64,000 bases of DNA from Dyadobacter frigoris (GCF_005280585.1 NZ_SZVO01000010.1:186001-250000), one strand, 5' to 3'; shown: positions 1 to 9,271, counted from the first letter of the stretch. Numbers and translations: made by a program. The notes: generated by a model not told the origin, from the sequence alone.

Positions 1-58
1 TGCTATAAGCGTAAAACAACCATTTCATCGATTTATTTAACCAATAGAATAGTGTAAA

Positions 59-2071
59 ATGGGATCAGATACAAAGGAAATTGAACAGCTAGGCATTAAT
101 ACGGCCAGACTTTTATCCGTAGATGCAGTACAAAAAGCGAATTCAGGGCACCCTGGAATGCCAATGGGCGCAGCGCCGATGGCACACGTATTATGGGCAC
201 ATTATATGCACTATAATCCCAAAAATCCTGACTGGGCAAATCGTGACCGGTTTATATTATCAGCAGGACATGGCTGTATGCTGCAATACAGTTATTTACA
301 CCTTACAGGTTACGATCTTTCCCTGGACGATCTTAAAAATTTCAGACAACTTAATAGTAAAACCGCCGGACATCCGGAATACGGACTGGCTCCTGGAATT
401 GACGTAACTACCGGGCCGCTTGGACAAGGTTTTGCCAACGGCGTAGGATTTGCAATAGCACAAAAACATTTGGCTGCCCGTTATAATAAGCCGGGTTATG
501 AGATTTTCGATTATAACGTTTACGCAATCTGCAGTGATGGAGATATGATGGAAGGCGTTACTTCGGAAGCTGCTTCCCTGGCAGGTCATCTGGAACTGGG
601 TAACATCATTTATTTATATGACGATAACCATATTTCGATAGAAGGCGCTACCGATATAGCTTTTACCGAAGATGTAGGAAAACGTTTTGAAGCATACAAC
701 TGGCACGTTCAGGCTGTGGAGGATGGAAATGATGTCGATGCATTAATTATTGCAGTAAGAAATGCAAAGGCTGAAAAAAATCGTCCATCATTGATCAGAG
801 TAAGAACTCAGATCGCTTACGGAAGTCCAAATAAAGTAAATACTGCTGGTTCTCACGGATCTCCGCTTGGGCCTGACGAAGTAAAACTCGTTAAAGAATT
901 CTTTGGTTTTGATCCGGCACAATTCTTTACAATTCCTGACGAAGTAGCCGTTTACTATAAAGCTGTGGGAGAAAAAGGAACCGGACTAGAAAAGAAATGG
1001 GATACACTTTTCAGTGAATACAAAGAAAAATTCCCTGAGCTTGCTGCCGAATACGAATTGGCAAAAACAGGAGAATTACCAAAAGGCTGGAAAGACAATC
1101 TGCCGGTTTTCGAAGTTTCTGATAAGAAAATGGCAACCCGCCAGGCTTCCGGAAAAGTGTTGAACGCTATTGCGTCTAGTCTTCCTAACTTCATTGGAGG
1201 TGCCGCGGATCTGGCTCCGTCAACTGATACCAATCTGAAAGAATTTGATTCTTTTACTCCTGAAAAAAGAGACGGGCGCAATTTCCATTTCGGAATCAGG
1301 GAACACGCGATGGGATCTGCTTTGAACGGAATGGCTTTGACAAAAGGGGTAATTCCATTCGGAGCAACTTTTTTGATGTTCTCCGAATACATGCGCCCTC
1401 CTATCCGTCTGGCTGCGATTATGAAAATCAGACCGATTTTTGTTTATACACATGACAGCATCGGACTGGGAGAAGACGGAACCACGCACCAGCCCGTTGA
1501 ACAATTAATTTCCCTGCGTTCTATTCCAAATATTACCGTAATTCGCCCGGCGGATGCCAATGAAACGGCTGAGGCATGGAGAGTTGCATTGGAACATAAA
1601 GACGGACCGGTAGTACTCGTTTTCACCCGCCAGGGATTAACAATTCTTGATCAGACAAAATATGGCAAGGCTACACAGTTAGAAAAAGGTGCTTACATCC
1701 TTTCTGATTCAGATGAAACGCCGGAAGTGATTTTGATTGCCACAGGTTCAGAAGTCGAGCTGATTATGTCCGCGCAGGCCAAACTAAAAGAAGAAGGAAT
1801 TGCAGCGCGCGTAGTGAGTATGCCATCATGGGAATTGTTTGAAAAACAGGACGATGCATACAAAGAGGAGGTTTTTCCAAAAGCAATTAGAAAACGTCTG
1901 GCAGTTGAAACGGGCTCGCCTTTGGGATGGCACAAGTACGTTACCGACGAAGGGGATATCATAGCAATGCATACATTCGGCGAGTCGGCACCGGCAGAAG
2001 AATTGTATAAAGTTTTCGGTTTTACGATTGAAAATGTAATTAATAAGGCGAAAGCTTTGTTAGGCAAATAA
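59..2071 (+). CDS. tkt: Transketolase
   Basis: This 670-residue protein has the normal length of a bacterial transketolase. The enzyme moves two-carbon ketol units between sugar phosphates in the non-oxidative pentose phosphate pathway, using thiamine diphosphate in the cytosol. The N-terminal half carries NSGHPGMPMGAAPMA (about residues 28-42) and the cofactor/Mg motif SDGDMMEG followed by the YDDN loop. The middle pyrimidine-binding domain carries FGIREHAMGSA with the catalytic Glu. The C-terminal domain holds the usual ETGSPLGWHKY segment. It is the first gene of a cluster with transaldolase, 6-phosphogluconate dehydrogenase and glucose-6-phosphate dehydrogenase, but a hairpin separates it from the next gene. 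The ATG at 59 agrees with the family start and no Shine-Dalgarno sequence is visible. Confidence 0.97.
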   Translation: MGSDTKEIEQLGINTARLLSVDAVQKANSGHPGMPMGAAPMAHVLWAHYMHYNPKNPDWANRDRFILSAGHGCMLQYSYLHLTGYDLSLDDLKNFRQLNSKTAGHPEYGLAPGIDVTTGPLGQGFANGVGFAIAQKHLAARYNKPGYEIFDYNVYAICSDGDMMEGVTSEAASLAGHLELGNIIYLYDDNHISIEGATDIAFTEDVGKRFEAYNWHVQAVEDGNDVDALIIAVRNAKAEKNRPSLIRVRTQIAYGSPNKVNTAGSHGSPLGPDEVKLVKEFFGFDPAQFFTIPDEVAVYYKAVGEKGTGLEKKWDTLFSEYKEKFPELAAEYELAKTGELPKGWKDNLPVFEVSDKKMATRQASGKVLNAIASSLPNFIGGAADLAPSTDTNLKEFDSFTPEKRDGRNFHFGIREHAMGSALNGMALTKGVIPFGATFLMFSEYMRPPIRLAAIMKIRPIFVYTHDSIGLGEDGTTHQPVEQLISLRSIPNITVIRPADANETAEAWRVALEHKDGPVVLVFTRQGLTILDQTKYGKATQLEKGAYILSDSDETPEVILIATGSEVELIMSAQAKLKEEGIAARVVSMPSWELFEKQDDAYKEEVFPKAIRKRLAVETGSPLGWHKYVTDEGDIIAMHTFGESAPAEELYKVFGFTIENVINKAKALLGK

Positions 2072-2080
2072 GCTAAAACA

Positions 2081-2110
2081 TCAAAAACAGTCGATTTGGG
2101 CTGTTTTTGA
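2081..2110 (+). terminator. Hairpin terminator after tkt
   Basis: A perfect 10-bp inverted repeat (TCAAAAACAG and CTGTTTTTGA) encloses a 10-nt loop ten bases after the tkt stop. The right arm supplies the T-run. The A/T arms make it potentially bidirectional, but only tkt lies upstream. Confidence 0.8.
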
Positions 2111-2156
2111 TTATATAATTGAACAGTAAATTTAATAATTCAAATAAAAGTTGGTT

Positions 2157-3257
2157 ATGGCTACTAATAAGGTAAAACAAATACACGACTTCGGTCAAAG
2201 CATCTGGCTGGATTTTATTGATCGCAAGATTATTTTTTCAGGTGATTTAAAAAAACTGGTTGAAGAAGATGGCGTGAGAGGTGTTACTTCCAATCCTGCA
2301 ATTTTCGAAAAAGCGATCAGCAGCAGTTCTGACTATGATGCAGATATCAGTGAATTATCAAAAGGCGATAAAACAAATGAAGAAATTTTCTTCGGTATTG
2401 CCGTAGCGGATATTAAACTGGCTTGTGATTTGTTGAGACCGGTTTATGACGAAGAAGTTGTTGGTTCGGATGGATACGTAAGTCTTGAAGTTTCTCCTTT
2501 CCTTGCCCTGGATACAGATGGAACGATCAAACAAGCGCTGGAACTTTGGAAAGAAGTTGATAAAGCGAACGTTATGATCAAAATTCCCGGAACTGAGCCA
2601 GGACTTGCCGCGATCAAAAAAACAATCAGTGAAGGTTTGAACATCAATGTTACTTTGCTTTTCGGACTTGACCGTTACGAAGCAGTTACAGAAGCTTACA
2701 TTTCAGGTTTGGAAGAAAGAGCTGCAAAAGGTTTACCTGTTGATAAAATTTCTTCTGTTGCAAGTTTCTTCCTGAGCCGTATTGATGTTTTGGTTGATCC
2801 GCTATTGGATGAAAAAGGTCTTGGTGATTTGAAAGGCGAAGTTGCAATTGCTTCGGCTAAAAAAGCATACGAAATTTACAAAAGAGTATTTAGTACTGAA
2901 CGCTGGAAAAAATTGGCTGATTTAGGTGCGGTTCCACAGCGTTTGCTTTGGGCAAGTACAAGCAGCAAGAATCCTGCATTCAAGGATACAAAATATGTTG
3001 AAGCATTGATCGGTCCTGATACCGTTGATACTATTCCGTTGGAAACATTGGAAGCATATCGTGATCACGGCGATCCTGCAAGCCGTCTGGAAGATGATCT
3101 TGACGGAGCGACCGAGATCCTTGAAAAAATTAAAGTGGCCGGTATTGATATCGATGCCATTACAAAACAGCTGGAAGAAGAAGGAATTGATAAATTTAAT
3201 AAGCCATTCCAAAAATTACTGGAAGCTATTGAAGAACAAAAATCCAAAGTCAGCTAA
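2157..3257 (+). CDS. tal: Transaldolase
   Basis: Transaldolase moves a dihydroxyacetone unit between sugar phosphates and links the pentose phosphate pathway to glycolysis. The protein has the longer form (366 residues) related to actinobacterial and cyanobacterial enzymes. It shows IWLDFIDR and GVRGVTSNPAIFEKAI near the N terminus, EVSPFLA at about 111-117, the Schiff-base Lys in MIKIPGT (Lys142) and the WASTSSKNP segment near residue 265. The frame is open back to a TTG at 2151, but the ATG at 2157 gives the family-like start MATNKVKQIHDFGQSIW and is preferred. It is followed after 10 bases by a HAD hydrolase gene, which suggests co-transcription with the rest of the cluster. Confidence 0.95.
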   Translation: MATNKVKQIHDFGQSIWLDFIDRKIIFSGDLKKLVEEDGVRGVTSNPAIFEKAISSSSDYDADISELSKGDKTNEEIFFGIAVADIKLACDLLRPVYDEEVVGSDGYVSLEVSPFLALDTDGTIKQALELWKEVDKANVMIKIPGTEPGLAAIKKTISEGLNINVTLLFGLDRYEAVTEAYISGLEERAAKGLPVDKISSVASFFLSRIDVLVDPLLDEKGLGDLKGEVAIASAKKAYEIYKRVFSTERWKKLADLGAVPQRLLWASTSSKNPAFKDTKYVEALIGPDTVDTIPLETLEAYRDHGDPASRLEDDLDGATEILEKIKVAGIDIDAITKQLEEEGIDKFNKPFQKLLEAIEEQKSKVS

Positions 3258-3267
3258 TTTGTAACTA

Positions 3268-3897
3268 ATGGAAAGTACTGATCTTAAAATACTGTTTTTT
3301 GATATCGGTGGCGTGCTCCTCAGCAATGGCTGGGGGCACGAATCCCGCAAAATGGCAGCAGAAAAATTCGGGCTGGATTATGACGAAGTGAATGTGCTTC
3401 ATAATTTCATTTTCAACGTATATGAAATCGGCAGTATTACATTAGACGAATATCTAGACACCGTAATTTTCAATCATCCCCGCGATTTTGCACGCGAAGA
3501 TTTCAAAGCATTCATATATTCGCAATCTGTCGAACTGCCTTATATGCTGCAATGGCTTAAAGAATGGAAAAAAGACTGCGGCTTCCGTGTTATTTCCATT
3601 AATAATGAAGGAAAAGAATTAAACGATTATCGTGTTCACAAATTTAAATTGCACCAGTGTTTTGACGCATTCATTTCTTCCTGTGAAGTGAAAATACGCA
3701 AACCTAATCCTGGAATTTTCAATATCGCGATGGGTATAGCCCAGGCAACTCCACAGCAATGCGTCTACTTTGACGACAGGATCATGTTTACCACCACGGC
3801 ACAGAAATTAGGAATACGGGCCTTTCACCACACTGGTTTCGAGTCCACGAAACAAATTCTTGAAGATCTTAAAAAAGAAACATTTCCACAATCATGA
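3268..3897 (+). CDS. HAD-family hydrolase, YihX-like
   Basis: A 209-residue haloacid dehalogenase-type hydrolase. Motif I is FFDIGGVLL with nucleophile Asp12. Gly replaces the usual second Asp, as is common in the YihX/epoxide-hydrolase-N branch. Motif II is the SINNEG segment, motif III the Lys of RKPNPGIF, and motif IV VYFDDR. It probably removes phosphate from a sugar phosphate; the substrate cannot be read from sequence. Its stop overlaps the gnd start in an ATGA (3894-3897), so the two are probably translationally coupled. It sits where some clusters carry 6-phosphogluconolactonase (pgl), but it is not a lactonase by fold. Confidence 0.85.
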   Translation: MESTDLKILFFDIGGVLLSNGWGHESRKMAAEKFGLDYDEVNVLHNFIFNVYEIGSITLDEYLDTVIFNHPRDFAREDFKAFIYSQSVELPYMLQWLKEWKKDCGFRVISINNEGKELNDYRVHKFKLHQCFDAFISSCEVKIRKPNPGIFNIAMGIAQATPQQCVYFDDRIMFTTTAQKLGIRAFHHTGFESTKQILEDLKKETFPQS

Positions 3898-5318
3898 GTG
3901 ATCAGCAAAAATATAATTTTGGTATGATCGGCCTTGGTACCATGGGCCGTAACTTACTTCTTAATATTGGCGACCATGGCTTTGCCGGCGCAGGATATGA
4001 TAAAGATGCAACAAAAGGTACCTTGCTTGAAGAAGAAGGCAAGGATATAAAAGTGAAAGGATTTAGTGATGTCAAAGAATTCATCGCCAGCCTTACCACG
4101 CCGCGCGCTGTGATGATGCTGGTTCCGGCCGGTAAAATCGTTGACAGTGTAATTGAAGAACTTTTGCCCCTTTTAGACAAAGGCGATATATTGATCGATG
4201 GAGGAAATTCACACTTTGTTGATACCAACCGCCGCGTCGATTATCTTGAAAATCTGGGTTATCATTTCTTCGGAATGGGGATTTCAGGTGGAGAAGAAGG
4301 TGCACGCAGAGGACCAAGCATTATGCCTGGCGGTGATAAGGAAGCTTACAGTGTTATGAAGCCCATTCTGGAATCGATAGCTGCAAAAGTGGACGGCGCA
4401 CCTTGTGTCACGTATATCGGGCAAGGTTCAGCTGGCCATTTTGTTAAAATGGTTCATAACGGCATTGAATACGGCTTAATGCAGTTGATTTCAGAAACTT
4501 ACGAAATCCTGAAAACCGGTTTGAAACTGGATGACGATTCGATCCAAAAACTTTTTGAAAAATGGAACGAAGGCCGTCTGCAATCATTCCTGATTGATAT
4601 AACAAAAGACATTTTCAAATACAAAGCACCTGGTACTGATCATTTGCTTTTGGATGATATCAAAGACGAAGCCAGAGCAAAAGGAACCGGAAAATGGACT
4701 TCCCAGGCTGCAATGGATTTACAATCGCCAATTCCTACAATTGATACAGCGGTTGCGATGCGTGATCTATCAAAATACAAAGCACTTCGTGAAAAGGCAG
4801 CGACTCTTTATAGTAATGCTGAAACTGCGAAACTGGATGTAGATCAGGACGCATTTTTAGCTGAACTTGAAGAAGCATTTTATTTCGCCATGATCATCAC
4901 CTATGCGCAAGGTATGCAAATGCTTTCCAACGCGTCAGTTGAATATAATTATGGTCTGAATCTTTCAGAAATCGCTAAGATCTGGCGTGGTGGATGTATT
5001 ATCCGCTCGGCTTTCTTGAATGATATTTACAATGCTTATGAAAAGGATAATGAGCTTGCTCATTTGCTTTTGGACGAAAGTGTTGCTAAAACTGTAAATG
5101 AAACAATTTCCGGTGTTCGGTCTGTCATTTCCACTTCGGTTTCCAGTGGTATTGCTGTTCCTGCTTTTGCTGCTTCATTAAGCTATTTTGATGCTTTCCG
5201 CAGCAAAAGAATGCCTTCAAACCTGATTCAGGCACAGAGGGATTTCTTTGGCGCACATACCTACGAACTAATTGGGAAAGAAGGTGTTTTCCATACACAA
5301 TGGGTTCCAAAAAACTAA
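3894..5318 (+). CDS. gnd: 6-phosphogluconate dehydrogenase, decarboxylating
   Basis: This enzyme oxidises and decarboxylates 6-phosphogluconate to ribulose 5-phosphate, producing NADPH. The 474-residue length is typical of the long dimeric form. An N-terminal Rossmann motif GLGTMGRNLLLN lies at about residues 11-22. The substrate-binding IDGGNSHFVDTNRR and the GMGISGGEEGARRGPSIMPGG signature follow. The catalytic Lys is in HFVKMVHNGIEYG (Lys185). The C-terminal all-helical domain includes IWRGGCIIRS. The ATG overlaps the HAD gene stop. The zwf gene follows 39 bases later, in reverse order of the biochemical steps. Confidence 0.97.
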   Translation: MSDQQKYNFGMIGLGTMGRNLLLNIGDHGFAGAGYDKDATKGTLLEEEGKDIKVKGFSDVKEFIASLTTPRAVMMLVPAGKIVDSVIEELLPLLDKGDILIDGGNSHFVDTNRRVDYLENLGYHFFGMGISGGEEGARRGPSIMPGGDKEAYSVMKPILESIAAKVDGAPCVTYIGQGSAGHFVKMVHNGIEYGLMQLISETYEILKTGLKLDDDSIQKLFEKWNEGRLQSFLIDITKDIFKYKAPGTDHLLLDDIKDEARAKGTGKWTSQAAMDLQSPIPTIDTAVAMRDLSKYKALREKAATLYSNAETAKLDVDQDAFLAELEEAFYFAMIITYAQGMQMLSNASVEYNYGLNLSEIAKIWRGGCIIRSAFLNDIYNAYEKDNELAHLLLDESVAKTVNETISGVRSVISTSVSSGIAVPAFAASLSYFDAFRSKRMPSNLIQAQRDFFGAHTYELIGKEGVFHTQWVPKN

Positions 5319-5357
5319 CCGGAAATTTTAAAATTAGTCCGTTAAACTAACGACATC

Positions 5358-6872
5358 ATGTATTCAACTATTAAATCACAACCGACCATATTCATTATTT
5401 TTGGCGGTACCGGTGACCTGAATTCACGAAAACTGGCCCCCGCTTTATATAATTTATACCTGGAAGGTTGGTTGCCCGACCAATTTTCTATTATAGGAAC
5501 TGGCCGTACTCCGCTTTCTGATGATGATTTTAAAGGAAAACTTCTTGAAGGAATAAATTCATTTTCAAGAAGTGGTAAAGCAAAAGATGATAAGTGGGCT
5601 GATTTCTCTCAACATCTTCATTACCAGGTTTCTGATATTAACAATCACGAAACGTATAAGGAATTTGGTTCAAGAATTACTGCGCATAATGCAGAGTGGG
5701 GAACAGAGGCGAATGTAATTTATTACCTGGCCGTATCTCCAAATTTCTTCCCGATTATTGCTGAAAATATTTCAAAAAGTAATCTGGCCGAAGATCCTGA
5801 AAAAACCAGAATCGTTATTGAAAAACCATTTGGCCATGACCTTGACTCTGCTGTTTCATTGAACAAATTGCTTTCGGGCATTTTTGATGAAAAACAGATT
5901 TATCGTATTGACCACTATCTGGGTAAGCAAACGGTTCAGAATATTATGGCTTTCCGTTTTGCCAATGCAATTTTGGAACCAATCTGGAACCGGAATTATA
6001 TCGAGCACGTACAGATTTCTGTTACCGAACAATTGGGCGTTGAAGAACGCGGTGATTATTACGATGGTTCAGGCGCGATGCGTGACATGATCCAGAATCA
6101 CTTGCTTCAATTGCTTTGTCTGGTTGCGATGGAATCTCCTGTAAGTTTTGATGCGGACGAAATCCGTAACCGGAAAGTAGATGTATTGAAAGCGATGCGG
6201 AAATTTACAGCGGAAGATGTACGTTTATCTGCTGTTCGTGGACAGTATGGAAGCGGATGGATGAAAGGAAAAGAAGTGCCCGGATACCGCGAAGAACCAA
6301 ATGTAGACAAAGAATCTAATACTGAAACTTTTGCTGCGATCAAGTTTTTTGTAGACAACTGGCGCTGGCAGGGCGTTCCTTTTTATGTGCGTACCGGAAA
6401 AAGATTACATCAGTCTGCTTCGGTAATTACCATTCAGTTCAAGGATGTTCCTCACATGGTTTTCCCGAAAGAGGCAAATGAAAGCTGGCAGCAAAACCGT
6501 CTCATCATCAGCATTCAGCCCGAAATGAGCATTCGTTTGCAGGTTCAGGCTAAACGCCCGGGACTGGATATGTATCTGAATGCCGTTGATATGGTTTTTG
6601 ATTACAAAGGAACGTACACAACCGAAGCACCGGAAGCTTATGAAACGTTGCTTTTGGATACGATGCTTGGAGACCAGACTTTGTTTATGCGCGGTGATCA
6701 GGTGGAAACCGCCTGGGAACTGATCATGCCAATTCTAAATGCGTGGCAGGGACGAAAAAGTTTGAACTTCCCGAATTATTCAGCAGATTCATGGGGACCG
6801 GAAATCGCAGAGGCACTGATCGCACGAGATGGCTTTCACTGGTTTACTTTGCCTATCAAGAGCAAAAAATAA
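5358..6872 (+). CDS. zwf: Glucose-6-phosphate 1-dehydrogenase
   Basis: This is the first enzyme of the oxidative pentose phosphate pathway and converts glucose 6-phosphate and NADP+ to 6-phosphogluconolactone and NADPH. The 504-residue protein has the N-terminal coenzyme motif IIFGGTGDLNSRKLAPAL, the EKPFG segment and the active-site signature RIDHYLGK (residues 183-190). In the C-terminal domain it has RTGKRL and the LLLDTMLGDQTLF stretch. It is the last gene of the cluster and is closed by a strong terminator. No pgl gene for the intervening lactonase step is in the window. Confidence 0.97.
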   Translation: MYSTIKSQPTIFIIFGGTGDLNSRKLAPALYNLYLEGWLPDQFSIIGTGRTPLSDDDFKGKLLEGINSFSRSGKAKDDKWADFSQHLHYQVSDINNHETYKEFGSRITAHNAEWGTEANVIYYLAVSPNFFPIIAENISKSNLAEDPEKTRIVIEKPFGHDLDSAVSLNKLLSGIFDEKQIYRIDHYLGKQTVQNIMAFRFANAILEPIWNRNYIEHVQISVTEQLGVEERGDYYDGSGAMRDMIQNHLLQLLCLVAMESPVSFDADEIRNRKVDVLKAMRKFTAEDVRLSAVRGQYGSGWMKGKEVPGYREEPNVDKESNTETFAAIKFFVDNWRWQGVPFYVRTGKRLHQSASVITIQFKDVPHMVFPKEANESWQQNRLIISIQPEMSIRLQVQAKRPGLDMYLNAVDMVFDYKGTYTTEAPEAYETLLLDTMLGDQTLFMRGDQVETAWELIMPILNAWQGRKSLNFPNYSADSWGPEIAEALIARDGFHWFTLPIKSKK

Positions 6873-6893
6873 AATAATAATTAGTCAAAAAGC

Positions 6894-6932
6894 AAATAGG
6901 GGAAAGCTGAAATCAGCTCTCCCCTATTTTTC
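6894..6932 (+). terminator. Terminator after zwf
   Basis: A long hairpin pairs AAATAGGGG plus AAGCTGA with TCAGCT and CCCCTATTT, followed by more T residues. Both arms end in A/T runs, so it can serve zwf on the plus strand and the HD gene ending at 6962 on the minus strand. Confidence 0.88.
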
Positions 6933-6961
6933 TATTATTAAAAAAGAAGTTTATCCACCAA

Positions 6962-7603
6962 TTATTCAGCACATCGGTTTGGATGGTGAGACATGGCCAT
7001 CATGCCTCTTAATTCTTTACGTTTTAGTCTTTCAAGATTTTTCTTTTTCCCGAATTCAAGCAGTTTCTGACCGTAATCTGTTTTGAAAAAATGCGATTCC
7101 AAAAGACAGATCGTTGCTTTTCTCCAATGACTGCTATCTATTTTACATCCGGTTTTTCTTTCAACCTCTTCATGCATCAACATATCACGCGCAGAAAATT
7201 GTTCTGTCCCAAAATGATATAAATCCGCGTCACACATAATTTGCTGTAATAGATTCTCAGGTTTTTGAGGCATCACCGTTGCCATGATACATTTTTGTAC
7301 TTCCAGGATTAGTAACTCTTCAATTCCCATTTTTGAAAGGAAACTACGCGCCATATCAGCTCCTCTTTGCTCATGCCCGCAAGGTTCACCTGTGTAATAG
7401 CCAGTATCATGAAACCAGGAAGCAGTCGTAAGAATAAAAGTTTCCTTTTCATCAAGCCCATAATGACGAGCCATTTTGGTAGCATGCATAACAACATCCC
7501 GCGTATGCGCAAAGTTGTGGAATGTTAGCGTTGTATCCTCTTTTGCACCAAAAAAAAGCCCCACATAGTGCTGAACATTTTCAAGAATTTCCGAATACCT
7601 CAT
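6962..7603 (-). CDS. HD-domain metal-dependent phosphohydrolase
   Basis: A 213-residue cytosolic HD-superfamily protein. The first metal ligands are in FHNFAHTRD (His29, His33), the HD pair is in WFHDTGYY (His65, Asp66), and CDADLYHFG gives a further Asp near residue 125. HD proteins of this type are predicted nucleotide phosphohydrolases or phosphodiesterases. I recall similar HD domains fused to Pycsar-type membrane effectors in Bacteroidota. That recollection is unverified and no cyclase gene is next to this copy. The basic tail after about residue 190 (KKKNLERLKRKE) ends abruptly near the zwf terminator. Expressed alone, convergent with zwf. Confidence 0.8.
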   Translation of the reverse strand: MRYSEILENVQHYVGLFFGAKEDTTLTFHNFAHTRDVVMHATKMARHYGLDEKETFILTTASWFHDTGYYTGEPCGHEQRGADMARSFLSKMGIEELLILEVQKCIMATVMPQKPENLLQQIMCDADLYHFGTEQFSARDMLMHEEVERKTGCKIDSSHWRKATICLLESHFFKTDYGQKLLEFGKKKNLERLKRKELRGMMAMSHHPNRCAE

Positions 7604-7864
7604 ATGCTGGAAATAAAAATTGTCACTTTTGATAAAATCGGGTTTGACACGAATTTCAATAACGCTTACAAAACCTGTACCAATTTACAGATCAATTTCG
7701 AATTCATTATGAATTTACAAATAGAGAACGGACTTTCCGAAAAAAAATTTCCCATTTCTTTATTTACAACTCAAAATTTTGACAAAAAGACGAAATGCCA
7801 TAGAAACTCTTCCCGCGGTTACCATTTTGTCTGATAATATTACAAAAAACAGACCAAAGAAAAG

Positions 7865-8305
7865 TTAGTCTTCTTTCTTTTTGCTGACAACTTTTCCTGT
7901 TTTGTCAAACGTCAAGTGCATTTCTGATCCCGCCGTTTCCAATTCAACTTTGTATGTAACCACACCCGCATTATCCGTCTTTTTCGGATCATGAATTGTG
8001 TAACCCTTATAGTCCTTTGCAATTGCAGCTGTCACTTCTTTCGGCAATTGATCTGCTTTAATTTCCTGCTTATGTTTTACAACTTTACCCGTTTTATCAA
8101 GCCAAAGTTCATGGTCATCTTTTACGATTTTAAATTCCACTTTATATAGTCCCGCTTTCTGTTTCCACTCAACTTTTTCCGCTTTGGCGTATTGTTGTTT
8201 AAATGTATTGAGCACTACCGATGGCACGTCTGTTTCCTTGATATCCTGGCCAAAACTTACAGCAGCATAAAACATCATACAGACTACAAAAATCAACTTT
8301 TTCAT
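7865..8305 (-). CDS. Exported PepSY-like (DUF2874) protein
   Basis: A 146-residue secreted or periplasmic protein. A signal peptide (MKKLIFVVCMMFYAAVSFGQ) is followed by two similar repeats, each with a lysine-rich strand and a turn: KVEFKIVKDDHELWLDKTGKVV at about 53-74 and KVELETAGSEMHLTFDKTGKVV at about 118-139. These match the PepSY-like DUF2874 pattern, found in tandem in many Bacteroidota exported proteins and thought to act as protein-binding or inhibitory modules. The function here is unknown. It lies 62 bases after the outer-membrane-type gene and may belong to the same transcript as the two-component pair upstream. Confidence 0.75.
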   Translation of the reverse strand: MKKLIFVVCMMFYAAVSFGQDIKETDVPSVVLNTFKQQYAKAEKVEWKQKAGLYKVEFKIVKDDHELWLDKTGKVVKHKQEIKADQLPKEVTAAIAKDYKGYTIHDPKKTDNAGVVTYKVELETAGSEMHLTFDKTGKVVSKKKED

Positions 8306-8367
8306 AATAGTTTAAATTTAGTTTATAAAATTAAAAATCCGGTTTCAAGCAAAATAACCAGTAAAAA

Positions 8368-9198
8368 TTACCTTTTTCGTCTTGGAAGTTCATAAATAAC
8401 ACGGGCAAGAATGCTGACACCATGATCTTTTAAATTTAATGGAATTCCGGTCACTATTCCTAACGCAAGATTGGGAGTTAATGCCAATTTAATTTGTGGA
8501 CGAATTACCGTTTCAGCCTTCATTCCCAAATATTCCTGATTCACTTCCACACCCAGCAAATTCCCGGTTCCGCCAAATTCATAATGCATACTGGCATTGA
8601 CCTGATAATATCTTTCCGGCTTGCTTTCCCCGGAAGTAAATTCCCACTCCGGACCAGTGTAAATCATCGAATGAACATGTTTCCCCCATCTTTTTGCAAC
8701 AACAAAAAACGGACTCATACTGTGTCCTTTCAACGGAGCCGAACCATGACTTAACGAATAAAAAGAATGTGCCTTGAACTCATGAATATATCCAATTGCC
8801 ATAGACATGCCATATTTTGGCGCCACCAGAAAAGTATATTGCGAAGCAAGTTTTACGCCTTCCATTCTGTTTCTCGGCATTTCGTCACCTGCTTTGTGTT
8901 CAAATGCAGGTTTATAAAAAATAAATGGTACTTCAACTTCCAGGCCTAAACGGTTTGCCGGAGAAAATTCATATTCAAAGAAACCTGTGTTCGCTACGTA
9001 TCCGCTTTTGTTTTCCATTCCCCAGCCCAGGTTCAATTCCTTTTCGCCTTTTCGAGCACCAAGGTCACGTATCAGATCCATATAAATCGGTTCAGCGTGA
9101 TGGATTTTCACTGGTAGTCTCTTTGTCAAAGAATCAGTTTGGCTAAATGCAATAGAATTAAAAGCCAGGAATATGAGTGTTGTGATGATGTGTTTCAT
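8368..9198 (-). CDS. Outer-membrane beta-barrel-like protein with HAEPIYMDLIRDLGARKGE signature
   Basis: A 276-residue exported protein. The signal peptide MKHIITTLIFLAFNSIAFSQ fixes the start at 9198, although the frame is open further upstream. The mature N terminus has the striking motif HAEPIYMDLIRDLGARKGE, which I recall as conserved in a Bacteroidota family of unknown function. The rest alternates aromatic and small residues and ends in basic residues after an aromatic strand (VIYELPRRKR), which fits a transmembrane beta-barrel. It follows the histidine kinase gene by 73 bases on the same strand, so it may be part of the regulon or the sensing route of that system. Confidence 0.7.
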   Translation of the reverse strand: MKHIITTLIFLAFNSIAFSQTDSLTKRLPVKIHHAEPIYMDLIRDLGARKGEKELNLGWGMENKSGYVANTGFFEYEFSPANRLGLEVEVPFIFYKPAFEHKAGDEMPRNRMEGVKLASQYTFLVAPKYGMSMAIGYIHEFKAHSFYSLSHGSAPLKGHSMSPFFVVAKRWGKHVHSMIYTGPEWEFTSGESKPERYYQVNASMHYEFGGTGNLLGVEVNQEYLGMKAETVIRPQIKLALTPNLALGIVTGIPLNLKDHGVSILARVIYELPRRKR

Positions 9199-9271
9199 AC
9201 TTTTAACGTTTGTTGATACAATGTTAAAAGTCAAAACCGGAAAGACTTGGTAATAGCCGACCCTGATTATT

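Noticed and set aside
1..58. Promoter of tkt
   Set aside because: Only 58 bases are visible and no TAnnTTTG element was seen.
7568..7834. Plus-strand open frame of 88 codons over the start of the HD gene
   Set aside because: It overlaps the HD coding region in antisense, has no recognisable motif and is AT-driven. Better explained as a chance frame.
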